Shown: positions 46,084-56,213, counted from the stretch's first letter. The stretch is DNA of 64,000 bases from Klebsiella huaxiensis (GCF_003261575.2 NZ_CP036175.1:5766001-5830000); one strand, 5' to 3'. The notes: generated from the letters alone by a model not told the origin. Program-made: numbers and translations.

Positions 46084-47148
46084 TTAACGGTGGTATTGCG
46101 CCGACAAACGGTGCACCGCCTCCACAAACACACCCGCATGTTCCGGGTCGACGTCCTGGTGGATCCCGTGGCCGAGGTTGAAGACATGACCCTCACCCTG
46201 GCCGAATCCGGCGAGAATGGTCGCCACTTCTTCCTCGATACGCGCCGCAGGAGCGTAAAGCATTGAAGGGTCCATATTGCCCTGCAGAGCGACTTTATGG
46301 CCCACGCGACGGCGCGCATCGGCGATATCGGTAGTCCAGTCGAGGCCCAGCGCATCGCAACCGGTTTCCGCCATCGCTTCCAGCCACTGTCCGCCGCCTT
46401 TGGTAAACAGGGTTACCGGTACGCGACGGCCTTCGTTCTCACGCAGCAGACCATCGACGATTTTATGCATGTAGTAGAGCGAGAACTGCTGATAATCACG
46501 ACCGGTCAGCGCGCCGCCCCAGGTGTCAAAAATCATCACCGACTGAGCGCCCGCTTTGATTTGCGCGTTCAGATACAGCGTGACGCTTTTCGCCAGCTTA
46601 TCCAGCAGGGCATGCAGAGCCTGCGGCTCGGCATACATCATCTTCTTGATCACCGTAAACGCTTTGCTGCTGCCACCTTCAACCATATAGGTCGCCAGCG
46701 TCCACGGGCTACCGGAGAAACCAATCAGCGGCACTTCACCTTTGAGCTCGCGGCGGATAGTACGCACCGCGTTCATCACATAGCCGAGCTCCCCTTCCGG
46801 GTCAGGGATCGGTAGTTTATCGACATCCGCTTTACAGGTGATGGGCGAGGTAAAACGCGGGCCTTCACCGGCTTCGAAATAAAGCCCCAGCCCCATGGCG
46901 TCCGGGATAGTCAGAATGTCCGAGAAGAGGATTGCCGCATCCAGCTTATAGCGACGCAGCGGCTGCAGCGTCACTTCGCAAGCCAGCTCAGCATTTTTAC
47001 ACAGCGACATAAAGTCGCCCGCTTCTGCGCGAGTGGCTTTATATTCCGGTAAATAGCGGCCCGCCTGGCGCATCATCCACACCGGGGTGACATCAACCGG
47101 CTGACGTAGCAGCGCGCGCAGGTAACGATCGTTCTTCAATTCGGTCAT
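46084..47148 (-). CDS. hemE: Uroporphyrinogen decarboxylase
   Basis: A 354-residue enzyme with the signature PVWMMRQAGRYLPEYK (about 21-36) and Tyr/His catalytic residues in MVEGGSSK (about 154) and NLGHGIHQDVDPEH (about 336). It turns uroporphyrinogen III into coproporphyrinogen III. An ERIC element separates it from nudC upstream. Confidence 0.98.
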   Translation of the reverse strand: MTELKNDRYLRALLRQPVDVTPVWMMRQAGRYLPEYKATRAEAGDFMSLCKNAELACEVTLQPLRRYKLDAAILFSDILTIPDAMGLGLYFEAGEGPRFTSPITCKADVDKLPIPDPEGELGYVMNAVRTIRRELKGEVPLIGFSGSPWTLATYMVEGGSSKAFTVIKKMMYAEPQALHALLDKLAKSVTLYLNAQIKAGAQSVMIFDTWGGALTGRDYQQFSLYYMHKIVDGLLRENEGRRVPVTLFTKGGGQWLEAMAETGCDALGLDWTTDIADARRRVGHKVALQGNMDPSMLYAPAARIEEEVATILAGFGQGEGHVFNLGHGIHQDVDPEHAGVFVEAVHRLSAQYHR

Positions 47149-47181
47149 TTTTACATTCCTTTAGCGTTGATGCGCCAAGTT

Positions 47182-47307
47182 TATACACAAAATCATTCAA
47201 AGTGGATCAAGGCGGCAATTGAATGAACCCCAGGAGCCTACTCAAGTAAGTGACTGGGGTAAGTGAAAGCAGCCAACAAAGAGGCAATTTGAAGGATAAA
47301 GTGTATG
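47182..47307. repeat. ERIC element between nudC and hemE
   Basis: A full copy of about 126 bases: ATCAAGGCGGCAATTGAATG, CCCCAGGAGCCTACTCAAGT, AAGTGACTGGGGTAAGTG, CAGCCAACAAAGAGGCAA and TTTGAAGGATAAAGTGTAT. Confidence 0.95.
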
Positions 47308-47314
47308 TAACATG

Positions 47315-48088
47315 TCACTCATACTCTGCCCGACACATCGCCACGGTATCTTCTATCAGACGGCGGGCAACCGTACCCGGCGGCGGCAGGAGCGGCAGAT
47401 CGTCATAGCGATACCATCCCGCCTCCAGCAGCTCTTTCTTATCGATAACAATCTCGCCGCTGTCGTATTCCGCCATAAACGCAGTCATTAGCGATTGCGG
47501 GAACGGCCAGGGCTGAGAGGTCACGTAGCGCAGGTTTTTCACCTTAATGCCGCTCTCTTCCATGACCTCACGGGCAACCGTCTGCTCCAGGGTTTCACCG
47601 ACTTCGACAAACCCGGCCAGCACCGTATGCACACCGTTGCGATGGCGCGTGTGCTGCGCCAGCAAAATAGAATCATCCCGTCGAATAGCAACGATGATGC
47701 ACGGCGCGATTTGCGGGTAATAACGCTCACGGCAGTGGCTGCATAGCATCGCCCATTCAGTTTTGCTGGGGTGCATCGGATGCCCGCAATAACCGCAGAA
47801 TTTATGCGAGCGATAGAACTCCGCCAGCTGGATCCCACGTCCCGCCAGTTGAAAAAGGCCAGCATCCTGATCGAGCACCTGACGCAACGATCCCATCTCA
47901 TGTCGACGTTCCTGACGAACCAGCCACACAGGTTCGCCCTGCCATTCCCCTATGCGCAGCGCGAGTTGCCCCGCAAGATTAAAATTTACCGCTTCGCCAT
48001 ATGGTAATTCCCCATCGGGTAACCATAATTTCTGTTCGTGGCTGACTATCCACCAACCGCGATCTAATTTTTCAATAATACGATCCAT
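47315..48088 (-). CDS. nudC: NAD-capped RNA hydrolase / NADH pyrophosphatase
   Basis: A 257-residue Nudix enzyme. A zinc site CGYCGHPM..CSHC (about 98-118) precedes the Nudix box GFVEVGETLEQTVAREVMEE (159-178). It removes NAD caps from RNA and splits NADH. It is first of the nudC-hemE-nfi-yjaG-hupA gene run on the minus strand and divergent from rsd. Confidence 0.97.
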   Translation of the reverse strand: MDRIIEKLDRGWWIVSHEQKLWLPDGELPYGEAVNFNLAGQLALRIGEWQGEPVWLVRQERRHEMGSLRQVLDQDAGLFQLAGRGIQLAEFYRSHKFCGYCGHPMHPSKTEWAMLCSHCRERYYPQIAPCIIVAIRRDDSILLAQHTRHRNGVHTVLAGFVEVGETLEQTVAREVMEESGIKVKNLRYVTSQPWPFPQSLMTAFMAEYDSGEIVIDKKELLEAGWYRYDDLPLLPPPGTVARRLIEDTVAMCRAEYE

Positions 48089-48183
48089 ATCTATTGCACT
48101 ACCTTCATTTTACTGGCACTTTTAACATTAAATTTACATTTTGGTGAGCAACGTATTTCTCTTCAAAACTTGCGGAGTCAACC

Positions 48184-48681
48184 ATGTTAAACCAGCTGGA
48201 AAACCTGACGGAACGTGTTGGAGGCAGCAATAAACTGGTCGATCGCTGGCTACAAGTACGTAAGCATTTGCTCGTGGCTTACTACAACCTGGTTGGCCTG
48301 AAACCTGGCAAAGAATCATTTATGCGGCTTAATGAGAAGGCGCTGGATGATTTTTGTCAAAGTCTGGTGGACTATCTCTCCTCCGGTCATTTTAGTATTT
48401 ATGAACGCTTTATCGCCGAATTGGAAGGCGATACGCCACTTTTAACCGCCACTAAGCTTTATCCACAACTGCAAGCCAACACCCAGCAAATCATGGATGA
48501 CTACGACTCTTGCCTCGAAAATGCCATCGATCACGATAACTACCTTGAGTTTCAGCAGGCGTTATCGGATATCGGCGAAGCGCTGGAAGCACGTTTTGCG
48601 CTGGAGGATAAACTCATCGCCCTCGCCATCGCCCACAGCCGAAAGGATCCCGTCAGCGACAATATCGCGCCGACGGCTTGA
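48184..48681 (+). CDS. rsd: Anti-sigma-70 factor Rsd
   Basis: A 165-residue helical protein very like E. coli Rsd (158), starting MLNQLENLTERVGGSNKLVD. It binds region 4 of sigma-70 in stationary phase. The C-terminal tail (RKDPVSDNIAPTA) is a few residues longer than in E. coli. A GC-rich hairpin CCCCTCT/AGAGGGG lies at 48717-48733. Confidence 0.96.
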   Translation: MLNQLENLTERVGGSNKLVDRWLQVRKHLLVAYYNLVGLKPGKESFMRLNEKALDDFCQSLVDYLSSGHFSIYERFIAELEGDTPLLTATKLYPQLQANTQQIMDDYDSCLENAIDHDNYLEFQQALSDIGEALEARFALEDKLIALAIAHSRKDPVSDNIAPTA

Positions 48682-48740
48682 GTTGTCCGCTATTAACGAG
48701 TAGTTTACATACATTCCCCCTCTCAGAGAGGGGATGTCAT

Positions 48741-48837
48741 CTTGTCGGAGTGCCCATTTTCCACAATGGAAAAGGCTGAGACCGTTAATTCGGGATCCGC
48801 GGAACCTGATCAGGCTAATACCTGCGAAGGGAACAAG
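48741..48837 (+). promoter_or_regulatory. TPP riboswitch of the thiC operon
   Basis: The thi box is plain: GGAGTGCCC, AAGGCTGAGACCGTTAATTC, GGGATCCGCGGAACCTGATC, GGCTAATACCTGCGAAGGGA, closed by the P1 stem CTTGT/ACAAG. 97 bases upstream of the thiC start; TPP binding lowers thiC expression. Confidence 0.97.
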
Positions 48838-48934
48838 AGTTAACTGCATTTAGCGTCAGCCCATTTGGGCCCGATCGCATCTGTTACTCCATCCGTCGTC
48901 TGACAAGCCATATCCTGTTCACCTGGAATGAGCT

Positions 48935-50830
48935 ATGTCTACAACAAAAATGACCCGTCGAGAGCAACGCGAACATGCGCAGCGCTTTATCGACACGCTG
49001 GAAGGCACCGCATTTCCCAATTCGCAACGCATCTATATCCGCGGCTCACGTGAAGATCTTCGCGTCCCGATGCGCGAAATTCAGCTGAGCCCGACGCTCA
49101 TCGGCGGCGCTAAAGATAATCCCCGCTATGAAGCTAACGAAGCCATTCCTGTCTATGACACGTCCGGCCCCTATGGCGACCCGGAGATAGTAATCAATGT
49201 CCAACAAGGTCTGGCAAAACTACGCCAGCCGTGGATTGAAGCGCGTGGCGACTGTGAAGAACTCTGCGATCGCAGCTCGGCATATACCAAACAGTGCCTG
49301 TCAGATGATGGCCTCGACGAACTGCGCTTTACCGGCCTGCTAACGCCAAAACGCGCTATCTCCGGGAAATGCGTGACTCAGTTGCACTATGCCCGCCAGG
49401 GCGTTGTCACCCCAGAGATGGAGTTCATCGCCATCCGTGAAAACATGGGCCGCGAGCGCATTCGTGGCGAAGTGCTGAGACACCAGCATCCCGGCGTTGG
49501 ATTTGGCGCACGGCTACCGGAGAACATCACCCCGGAATTCGTGCGCGATGAAGTCGCTGCCGGGCGCGCGATTATCCCCGCCAATATCAATCACCCGGAG
49601 TCAGAACCGATGATAATCGGCCGCAACTTCCTCGTGAAGGTCAATGCCAATATCGGCAACTCGGCGGTCACTTCATCTATCGAAGAAGAGGTCGAGAAGC
49701 TGGTGTGGTCCACTCGCTGGGGCGCGGATACGGTGATGGACCTGTCGACCGGCCGCTATATTCACGAAACCCGCGAGTGGATCCTGCGTAACAGTCCTGT
49801 ACCGATCGGCACCGTGCCGATCTACCAGGCGTTAGAAAAGGTTAACGGGATCGCCGAAGATCTCTCCTGGGAAGCCTTCCGCGACACGCTGCTGGAGCAG
49901 GCCGAACAAGGGGTTGACTACTTCACCATCCATGCGGGCGTGCTGCTACGCTACGTGCCGATGACCGCCAGGCGGCTGACCGGCATTGTTTCACGCGGCG
50001 GTTCTATTATGGCGAAGTGGTGCCTCTCCCATCATCAGGAGAACTTCCTTTATCAGCATTTCCGCGAAATCTGTGAAATCTGCGCTGCCTATGATGTTTC
50101 CCTATCTCTGGGCGATGGTCTGCGTCCGGGTTCCATTCAGGATGCTAACGACGAAGCGCAGTTTGCCGAGCTGCACACGCTGGGCGAACTGACCAAAATC
50201 GCCTGGGAGTACGATGTACAGGTGATGATTGAAGGCCCGGGCCACGTGCCGATGCAGATGATTCAGCGCAATATGACCGAGGAGCTGGAACACTGCCACG
50301 AAGCACCTTTCTACACCTTAGGGCCGCTCACCACCGATATCGCACCGGGCTATGACCACTTCACCTCGGGCATTGGCGCCGCAATGATTGGCTGGTTCGG
50401 CTGCGCGATGCTCTGCTATGTCACGCCAAAAGAGCACCTCGGCCTACCGAACAAAGAAGACGTTAAGCAAGGGCTGATTACCTACAAAATCGCCGCCCAT
50501 GCCGCTGACCTTGCCAAAGGCCATCCCGGCGCGCAGATCCGCGATAACGCGATGTCAAAAGCACGCTTCGAATTCCGTTGGGAAGATCAGTTTAACCTGG
50601 CGCTCGACCCGTTCACCGCTCGCGCGTACCACGACGAGACCCTGCCGCAGGAGTCCGGCAAAGTGGCCCACTTCTGCTCCATGTGCGGCCCCAAATTCTG
50701 CTCAATGAAGATAAGCCAGGAAGTTCGCGACTACGCCGCTGCACAGACAATCGAAGTGGGGATGGCCGATATGTCGGAAAACTTTCGCGCCCGCGGCAGT
50801 GAAATCTATCTACGTAAGGAGGAAGCCTGA
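48935..50830 (+). CDS. thiC: Phosphomethylpyrimidine synthase ThiC
   Basis: A 631-residue radical SAM enzyme, converting AIR to HMP phosphate. Its iron-sulfur cysteines are at the C terminus in FCSMCGPKFCSM (about 570). First gene of thiCEFSGH behind the TPP riboswitch. The stop overlaps the thiE start by one base (TGATG). Confidence 0.98.
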   Translation: MSTTKMTRREQREHAQRFIDTLEGTAFPNSQRIYIRGSREDLRVPMREIQLSPTLIGGAKDNPRYEANEAIPVYDTSGPYGDPEIVINVQQGLAKLRQPWIEARGDCEELCDRSSAYTKQCLSDDGLDELRFTGLLTPKRAISGKCVTQLHYARQGVVTPEMEFIAIRENMGRERIRGEVLRHQHPGVGFGARLPENITPEFVRDEVAAGRAIIPANINHPESEPMIIGRNFLVKVNANIGNSAVTSSIEEEVEKLVWSTRWGADTVMDLSTGRYIHETREWILRNSPVPIGTVPIYQALEKVNGIAEDLSWEAFRDTLLEQAEQGVDYFTIHAGVLLRYVPMTARRLTGIVSRGGSIMAKWCLSHHQENFLYQHFREICEICAAYDVSLSLGDGLRPGSIQDANDEAQFAELHTLGELTKIAWEYDVQVMIEGPGHVPMQMIQRNMTEELEHCHEAPFYTLGPLTTDIAPGYDHFTSGIGAAMIGWFGCAMLCYVTPKEHLGLPNKEDVKQGLITYKIAAHAADLAKGHPGAQIRDNAMSKARFEFRWEDQFNLALDPFTARAYHDETLPQESGKVAHFCSMCGPKFCSMKISQEVRDYAAAQTIEVGMADMSENFRARGSEIYLRKEEA

Positions 50831-51465
50831 TGTATCAACCTGATTTCCCATCCGTCCCTTTCCACTTAGGACTCTACCCGGTCGTCGATAGCATAGAGTG
50901 GATTGAACGTTTATTGACTGCGGGCGTTCGTACCATTCAGCTGCGCATCAAAGATAAACGCGATAGCGAAGTTGAAGACGATGTGATCGCCGCCATCGCC
51001 CTGGGGCGCAAGCACAATGCCCGGCTGTTTATTAATGACTACTGGCACCTGGCTATTAAACATCAGGCTTACGGCGTGCATTTAGGCCAGGAGGATCTCG
51101 AAACCACCGATCTCAGCGCAATCCGCAACGCCGGGCTGCGCCTTGGCGTTTCGACGCATGACGATATGGAAATGGACATCGCGCTGGCGGCTCGCCCCTC
51201 CTACATCGCCCTCGGTCACGTTTTCCCGACCCAAACCAAGCAGATGCCTTCCGCCCCTCAGGGGCTGGAACAGCTCGCGCAGCATATCCAACGCCTGGGG
51301 GATTATCCGACGGTCGCTATCGGCGGAATCAGCCTTGACCGCGCTCCGGCGGTTCTGGCAACCGGCGTCGGCAGTATTGCGGTAGTGAGTGCCATCACGC
51401 AGGCGGCTGACTGGCGACAGGCAACGGCACAGTTGCTCGAGATAGCGGGAGTTGGCGATGAATGA
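50830..51465 (+). CDS. thiE: Thiamine-phosphate synthase
   Basis: A 211-residue TIM barrel joining HMP-PP and the thiazole phosphate. Conserved RTIQLRIKD (about 36), NDYWHLA (about 76), GHVFPTQTKQ (about 130) and AIGGIS (about 160). Overlaps both neighbours. Confidence 0.97.
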   Translation: MYQPDFPSVPFHLGLYPVVDSIEWIERLLTAGVRTIQLRIKDKRDSEVEDDVIAAIALGRKHNARLFINDYWHLAIKHQAYGVHLGQEDLETTDLSAIRNAGLRLGVSTHDDMEMDIALAARPSYIALGHVFPTQTKQMPSAPQGLEQLAQHIQRLGDYPTVAIGGISLDRAPAVLATGVGSIAVVSAITQAADWRQATAQLLEIAGVGDE

Positions 51466-52213
51466 CAGCGATTTTATGCGCTATAGCCGCCAGCTGCTGC
51501 TGGAGGATATCGCCATTGAGGGTCAACAAAAGCTGCTGGCCAGCCGGGTATTGATTATTGGCCTCGGCGGACTGGGCTCGCCCGCTGCGCTGTATCTCGC
51601 AGGCGCAGGCGTCGGCACGCTGGTGCTGGCCGATGACGATGACGTGCATATCAGCAATCTACAGCGGCAAATTCTGTTCACCAGCGATGATATTGCGCAG
51701 CCAAAAACCACCGCCGCCCGAGAACGGCTGGCGCGCCTCAACCCACAGATTGAACTGATTACGCTACAGCAGCGATTAAGCGGTCAGGCACTACAGGACG
51801 AAGTGGCAAAGGCCGATGTAGTGCTGGATTGCACCGATAACATGGCGACTCGTCAGGAAATTAACGCCGCCAGTGTCGCGCTTGAAACACCGCTAATTAC
51901 TGCCAGCGCCGTCGGACTCGGAGGCCAGTTGATGGTGCTAACGCCGCCCTGGGAACAGGGGTGCTATCGCTGCTTATGGCCGGACGCTACCGAACCTGAA
52001 CGCAACTGTCGCACGGCGGGCATTATTGGGCCGGTTGTCGGCATGATGGGCACCTTACAGGCGCTGGAGGCAATCAAGCTGCTCAGCGGCATGGTAGCCC
52101 CGCGCAATAGCTTGCGTTTGTTCGATGCCCGCACCAGCAACTGGCGCACTCTTGCGCTTCAGCGGGCTCAGGGCTGCCCGGTATGTGGAGGGCAGCATGC
52201 AAGTGTGGTTTAA
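51458..52213 (+). CDS. thiF: ThiS adenylyltransferase
   Basis: A 251-residue E1-like enzyme from MNDSDFMRYSRQ; the ATG two codons earlier is less likely. Nucleotide loop GLGGLGSPAALYLAGAGVG (about 34-52), DCTDN, and zinc cysteines CYRC (about 169) and CPVC (about 243). It activates the ThiS tail. Overlaps thiE by 8 and thiS by 17 bases. Confidence 0.97.
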   Translation: MNDSDFMRYSRQLLLEDIAIEGQQKLLASRVLIIGLGGLGSPAALYLAGAGVGTLVLADDDDVHISNLQRQILFTSDDIAQPKTTAARERLARLNPQIELITLQQRLSGQALQDEVAKADVVLDCTDNMATRQEINAASVALETPLITASAVGLGGQLMVLTPPWEQGCYRCLWPDATEPERNCRTAGIIGPVVGMMGTLQALEAIKLLSGMVAPRNSLRLFDARTSNWRTLALQRAQGCPVCGGQHASVV

Positions 52214-52397
52214 CGATGAGCCGTTACAGTGCGCCGAAGCGACATCCGTTGCGGATCTGCTCACTCAACTGGAACAACAGCAACCGGGCGTCGCGCTGGC
52301 GCTCAATCAACACATCCTGCCGCGCGAGCGCTGGGAAGATCAACTTTTGCAGGAAGGCGACCAGATCCTGCTTTTTCAGGTTATCGCTGGAGGCTGA
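52197..52397 (+). CDS. thiS: Sulfur carrier protein ThiS
   Basis: A 66-residue ubiquitin-like carrier starting MQVWFNDEPLQC and ending in the required QVIAGG. The Gly-Gly end carries the thiocarboxylate used by ThiG. It begins inside thiF and ends one base before thiG. Confidence 0.97.
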   Translation: MQVWFNDEPLQCAEATSVADLLTQLEQQQPGVALALNQHILPRERWEDQLLQEGDQILLFQVIAGG

Positions 52398-52398
52398 C

Positions 52399-53169
52399 AT
52401 GTTACGTATCGCAGATAAAACTTTTGAATCACATCTTTTCACCGGCACCGGGAAGTTCGCAGCCCCCGAGGTCATGGTCGAGGCCATTCGCGCCTCTGGT
52501 AGCCAGTTGGTTACGCTGGCGATGAAACGTGTCGACCTGCGTCAGCATAATGACGCTATTCTCGCGCCGCTGCTGGCGGCGGGTGTGAGCCTGCTCCCCA
52601 ATACTTCAGGGGCGAAAACGGCGGAAGAAGCCGTCTTTGCCGCCCGTCTGGCGCGGGAAGCGCTGGGCACAAACTGGCTGAAGCTGGAAATCCACCCGGA
52701 TGCCCGCTGGCTTCTCCCTGACCCAATTGAAACCCTGAAAGCGGCAGAAATATTAGTGCGGGAAGGATTCGTGGTACTGCCTTACTGCAGCGCTGACCCT
52801 GTGCTGTGCAAACGTCTGGAAGAAGCGGGCTGCGCGGCGGTGATGCCGCTCGGCGCGCCTATCGGCTCCAACCAGGGGTTGGAAACCAAAGCGATGCTGG
52901 AGATTATCATCGAACAGGCCACGGTACCGGTGGTCGTTGATGCAGGTATTGGCGTACCGAGCCACGCGGCACAGGCGCTGGAAATGGGCGCTGATGCGGT
53001 CCTGGTCAATACCGCTATCGCCGTTGCCGACGATCCGGTAACCATGGCCCGCGCGTTCCGCTTAGCGATCGAGGCAGGATTGCTGGCGAGACAGGCCGGG
53101 CCCGGTGCTCGCAGCAGCCAGGCACAGGCCACCAGCCCGTTGACCGGCTTTCTGGAGGCGCTGGCATGA
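52399..53169 (+). CDS. thiG: Thiazole synthase ThiG
   Basis: A 256-residue TIM barrel from MLRIADKTFESHLFTGTG; an AGG site overlaps the thiS end. Active-site lysine in LKLEIHPD (about 95). It forms the thiazole from DXP, dehydroglycine and the ThiS thiocarboxylate. Overlaps thiH by 4 bases. Confidence 0.97.
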   Translation: MLRIADKTFESHLFTGTGKFAAPEVMVEAIRASGSQLVTLAMKRVDLRQHNDAILAPLLAAGVSLLPNTSGAKTAEEAVFAARLAREALGTNWLKLEIHPDARWLLPDPIETLKAAEILVREGFVVLPYCSADPVLCKRLEEAGCAAVMPLGAPIGSNQGLETKAMLEIIIEQATVPVVVDAGIGVPSHAAQALEMGADAVLVNTAIAVADDPVTMARAFRLAIEAGLLARQAGPGARSSQAQATSPLTGFLEALA

Positions 53170-54299
53170 AAACTTTCACTGACCGCTGGCGACAACTGGA
53201 CTGGGACGACATTCGCCTGCGTATCAACAGCAAAACGCCGGCCGACGTTGAACGGGCGCTGGCAGCAAAACAGCTCAACCGCGATGACATGATGGCCCTG
53301 CTCTCACCTGCCGCCGCTGGCTATCTGGAGGCTCTTGCACAGCGTGCTCAACGCCTGACCCGCCAGCGTTTTGGCAATACCGTCAGTTTTTATGTCCCAC
53401 TTTATCTCTCAAATCTGTGCGCCAACGACTGCACCTATTGCGGTTTCTCAATGAGTAACCGCATCAAACGTAAAACCCTGGATGATGCCGAAATTGCCCG
53501 TGAGTGCGCGGCAATCCGCGAAATGGGTTTTGAGCATCTGCTACTGGTCACCGGGGAACATCAGGGCAAAGTCGGTATGGATTACTTTCGTCAGCATCTG
53601 CCCGCGATTCGCCGCCAGTTCGCCTCGCTGCATATGGAGGTGCAGCCGCTAGCGATGGAAGAGTATGCCGAACTCAAAACACTTGGGCTGGACGGCGTGA
53701 TGGTTTATCAGGAGACCTACCATGAAAGCATATATGCGAAGCATCATCTGAAAGGCAAAAAACAGGATTTCTTCTGGCGGCTGGATACGCCGGACAGGCT
53801 CGGACAAGCGGGAATTGATAAGATTGGCCTTGGCGCATTAATTGGTCTTTCCGACAGCTGGCGCGTGGATTGCTTTATGGTGGCGGAGCATCTGCTGTGG
53901 CTCCAGCAGCACTACTGGCGCAGCCGCTACTCTATCTCCTTTCCGCGATTACGACCCTGCGCCGGAGGCATTGAACCCGCCTCATTAATGGACGAACGAC
54001 AGCTGGTGCAAACGATTTGCGCCTTCCGTCTGCTATCCCCGGAAGTTGAGCTTTCGCTCTCAACCCGCGAATCGCCCTGGTTCCGCGATCGGGTCATTCC
54101 ACTAGCCATTAACAACGTCAGTGCATTTTCGAAAACCCAGCCAGGTGGCTATGCCGATAACCATCCTGAGCTCGAACAGTTTGCGCCTCACGATGACCGT
54201 CGCCCCGAAGAGGTCGCCAGCGCGCTGGTTGCCAGTGGGCTTCAGCCAGTTTGGAAGGATTGGGACAGCTGGCTGGGACGCGCTTCCCGGTCGTCATGA
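53166..54299 (+). CDS. thiH: 2-iminoacetate synthase ThiH
   Basis: A 377-residue radical SAM enzyme with the CxxxCxxC motif in CANDCTYCGFS (about 85-95). It splits tyrosine to give dehydroglycine for ThiG. Last of the thi operon. No strong terminator is seen after it. Confidence 0.97.
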   Translation: MKTFTDRWRQLDWDDIRLRINSKTPADVERALAAKQLNRDDMMALLSPAAAGYLEALAQRAQRLTRQRFGNTVSFYVPLYLSNLCANDCTYCGFSMSNRIKRKTLDDAEIARECAAIREMGFEHLLLVTGEHQGKVGMDYFRQHLPAIRRQFASLHMEVQPLAMEEYAELKTLGLDGVMVYQETYHESIYAKHHLKGKKQDFFWRLDTPDRLGQAGIDKIGLGALIGLSDSWRVDCFMVAEHLLWLQQHYWRSRYSISFPRLRPCAGGIEPASLMDERQLVQTICAFRLLSPEVELSLSTRESPWFRDRVIPLAINNVSAFSKTQPGGYADNHPELEQFAPHDDRRPEEVASALVASGLQPVWKDWDSWLGRASRSS

Positions 54300-54541
54300 A
54301 GAGGAATGTAATTCCTTAAAAATTCTTCGTGCATGGCCGTAATAAGAGAAACAGGAGATTGTTGTCAGATTTCCGTTTCTCTACCCTGTCTTCGTCAGCA
54401 GTGGATGCTGTCCAGGGCGAATGATAGCTCTTCCTCATTTTCGCCCTGCTCCACTCTCACATTGTTATCGCATATAAATAAATCCATCTTACAAAGCGAG
54501 AGTTATAATTAACGGAGTTTTATCTGATTCGCTCAGCAGGC

Positions 54542-56134
54542 ATGCTGGCTAAACCTGCGTTTAAACCCACGGTTTATCTCTTCTGGAACGATTTACGACT
54601 CATGGCTCGTCATAACAGAAAACTCTCTTTCACCACACCGATTTTGATCGGGTTTGCGGGAATACTACTCAGTTTCTTGCTGATCGCGGTGTTTGTCACT
54701 CAGACTCAGCGCAACGATTTTCTTGAGGGTTATCATCACACAAACCGCAACTTCGCTCATAACATGGCGACGAATTACACGGAAACGCTGCTCCGCGGAA
54801 ATGATTTTATCCTCGCTCGCGCTGCAACTTTCTTTGCGCGCAATGATGAATTAAACAATGCCGTTAACATCAACCCTGAAAAAGGTTTGATGCTGTTAAT
54901 GCAGTTGCAAAACATGATGCAGACAGTTTCCTCAATCTCGCTGGCAGATACTGACGGGCACTATCTACGCGTGCCAGAGGTGCTTGAGACTGAAGATAGT
55001 CGGACCTTTGATGCCAAATCGCGGCCGTGGTTTATCAAACAGGCAGAAGCCAGCACTCTCAGCCTCTATACCAGCCCCTATCTCGACTATTTCACCCATC
55101 ATCCAACCATTACTCTCTATAAACCCATTATCTCTCCAGAAGGGCGACTCAAAGGGAGCCTCGCTTTTCATCTCGACCTGACATCAATGGGTTACGCGTT
55201 ACGACAAATGGTTGCACCTGTTCAGGGCGAATTTTTTGTCGTGCAACGCGATGGTAAAGTCGTTCTTCATCCCGATCCTGGCGCTCTGTTTAAACCCTAT
55301 GTTAGCAGCACCTTGATGGATAGTATGACCAGTGGGGAGGGTCAGCTTTATGATGCAGATAAAGACGTCTGGTACTATTACTACTCTTTTACCAATCCTG
55401 ACTGGTTCATTATCTACCGTGTCGCCAATTCGACGCTAATCAACTTAACGCGCCACGAAACGAACATTGTGTCCTGGGGTTTTGCCCTTGCCGCCATTGT
55501 CATTGTTCTGTTTGGGCTATACCTGCGCCACGCCTCACGCACCGTACTGATGAACATCATCAATGCGATTAAGACCGGGGACGTTAAGCGTGCGCCGCGC
55601 CTGGAGGCCATGCTCAGCAAGGCCATTGAGAGCAATAAGCAGCGCGAACTGACCTACGTTCGCCAGGCAACCATCGACGCGCTAACTGGCTGCAAAAACC
55701 GCCGGGCCTTCGACAACGATATTGCCGCCCTGATGAACGATCATCAGCCTTTCGCCCTCGCGCTGGTTGATATTGATAACTTTAAATCGATAAATGATAC
55801 CTGGGGCCATCTCAATGGCGATATCGTCCTGCGTAACGTGGCCCGTGAGGGTCTGCAGGTTTTGCAACCTTTGCATGTTTCACTCTATCGCTACGGTGGC
55901 GAAGAATTTGCGGTAATATTTGCCGCTGAGCATATCGATAATGCCCTGATGTTGTTGGAAAACTGGCGAGCCAACGTCGCGCAGCGCTCCTGGCGTGAAG
56001 AGGGATTGACGGTAACGTTCAGCGCGGGCTTAGGCGAATGGAATATGGAACCACTAGAGCAATTGGTAGTGAGCGTCGATGAGGCACTTTACAAAGCCAA
56101 ACAGCAGGGAAAGAATCGTATCATTCGCACTTGA
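54542..56134 (+). CDS. Membrane diguanylate cyclase with dCache sensor
   Basis: A 530-residue protein. Helix 1 (about 32-53), a periplasmic dCache-type sensor (about 60-310; RPWFIKQAEAS and DYFTHHPTITLYKPI), helix 2 (about 318-338), then a GGDEF domain (about 375-530) with the active motif GGEEF in RYGGEEFAVIF and the metal Asp in LVDIDNFKSIND. The RxxD inhibitory site five residues upstream is absent (sequence VSLYRY). It should make cyclic di-GMP without product inhibition. The start is uncertain: no strong ribosome binding site; ATG 54602 is another option. Single gene with its own terminator. Confidence 0.9.
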   Translation: MLAKPAFKPTVYLFWNDLRLMARHNRKLSFTTPILIGFAGILLSFLLIAVFVTQTQRNDFLEGYHHTNRNFAHNMATNYTETLLRGNDFILARAATFFARNDELNNAVNINPEKGLMLLMQLQNMMQTVSSISLADTDGHYLRVPEVLETEDSRTFDAKSRPWFIKQAEASTLSLYTSPYLDYFTHHPTITLYKPIISPEGRLKGSLAFHLDLTSMGYALRQMVAPVQGEFFVVQRDGKVVLHPDPGALFKPYVSSTLMDSMTSGEGQLYDADKDVWYYYYSFTNPDWFIIYRVANSTLINLTRHETNIVSWGFALAAIVIVLFGLYLRHASRTVLMNIINAIKTGDVKRAPRLEAMLSKAIESNKQRELTYVRQATIDALTGCKNRRAFDNDIAALMNDHQPFALALVDIDNFKSINDTWGHLNGDIVLRNVAREGLQVLQPLHVSLYRYGGEEFAVIFAAEHIDNALMLLENWRANVAQRSWREEGLTVTFSAGLGEWNMEPLEQLVVSVDEALYKAKQQGKNRIIRT

Positions 56135-56151
56135 GATAATCAGCTTCTACA

Positions 56152-56172
56152 AGCCCACTTCGCTGGGCTTTA
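56152..56172 (+). terminator. Terminator of the diguanylate cyclase gene
   Basis: AGCCCA-CTTCGC-TGGGCT followed by TTATT, 18 bases after the stop. Confidence 0.8.
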
Positions 56173-56213
56173 TTGATATTTCTGACCCAAAAAAGAAACC
56201 GGTTTCATTATTT

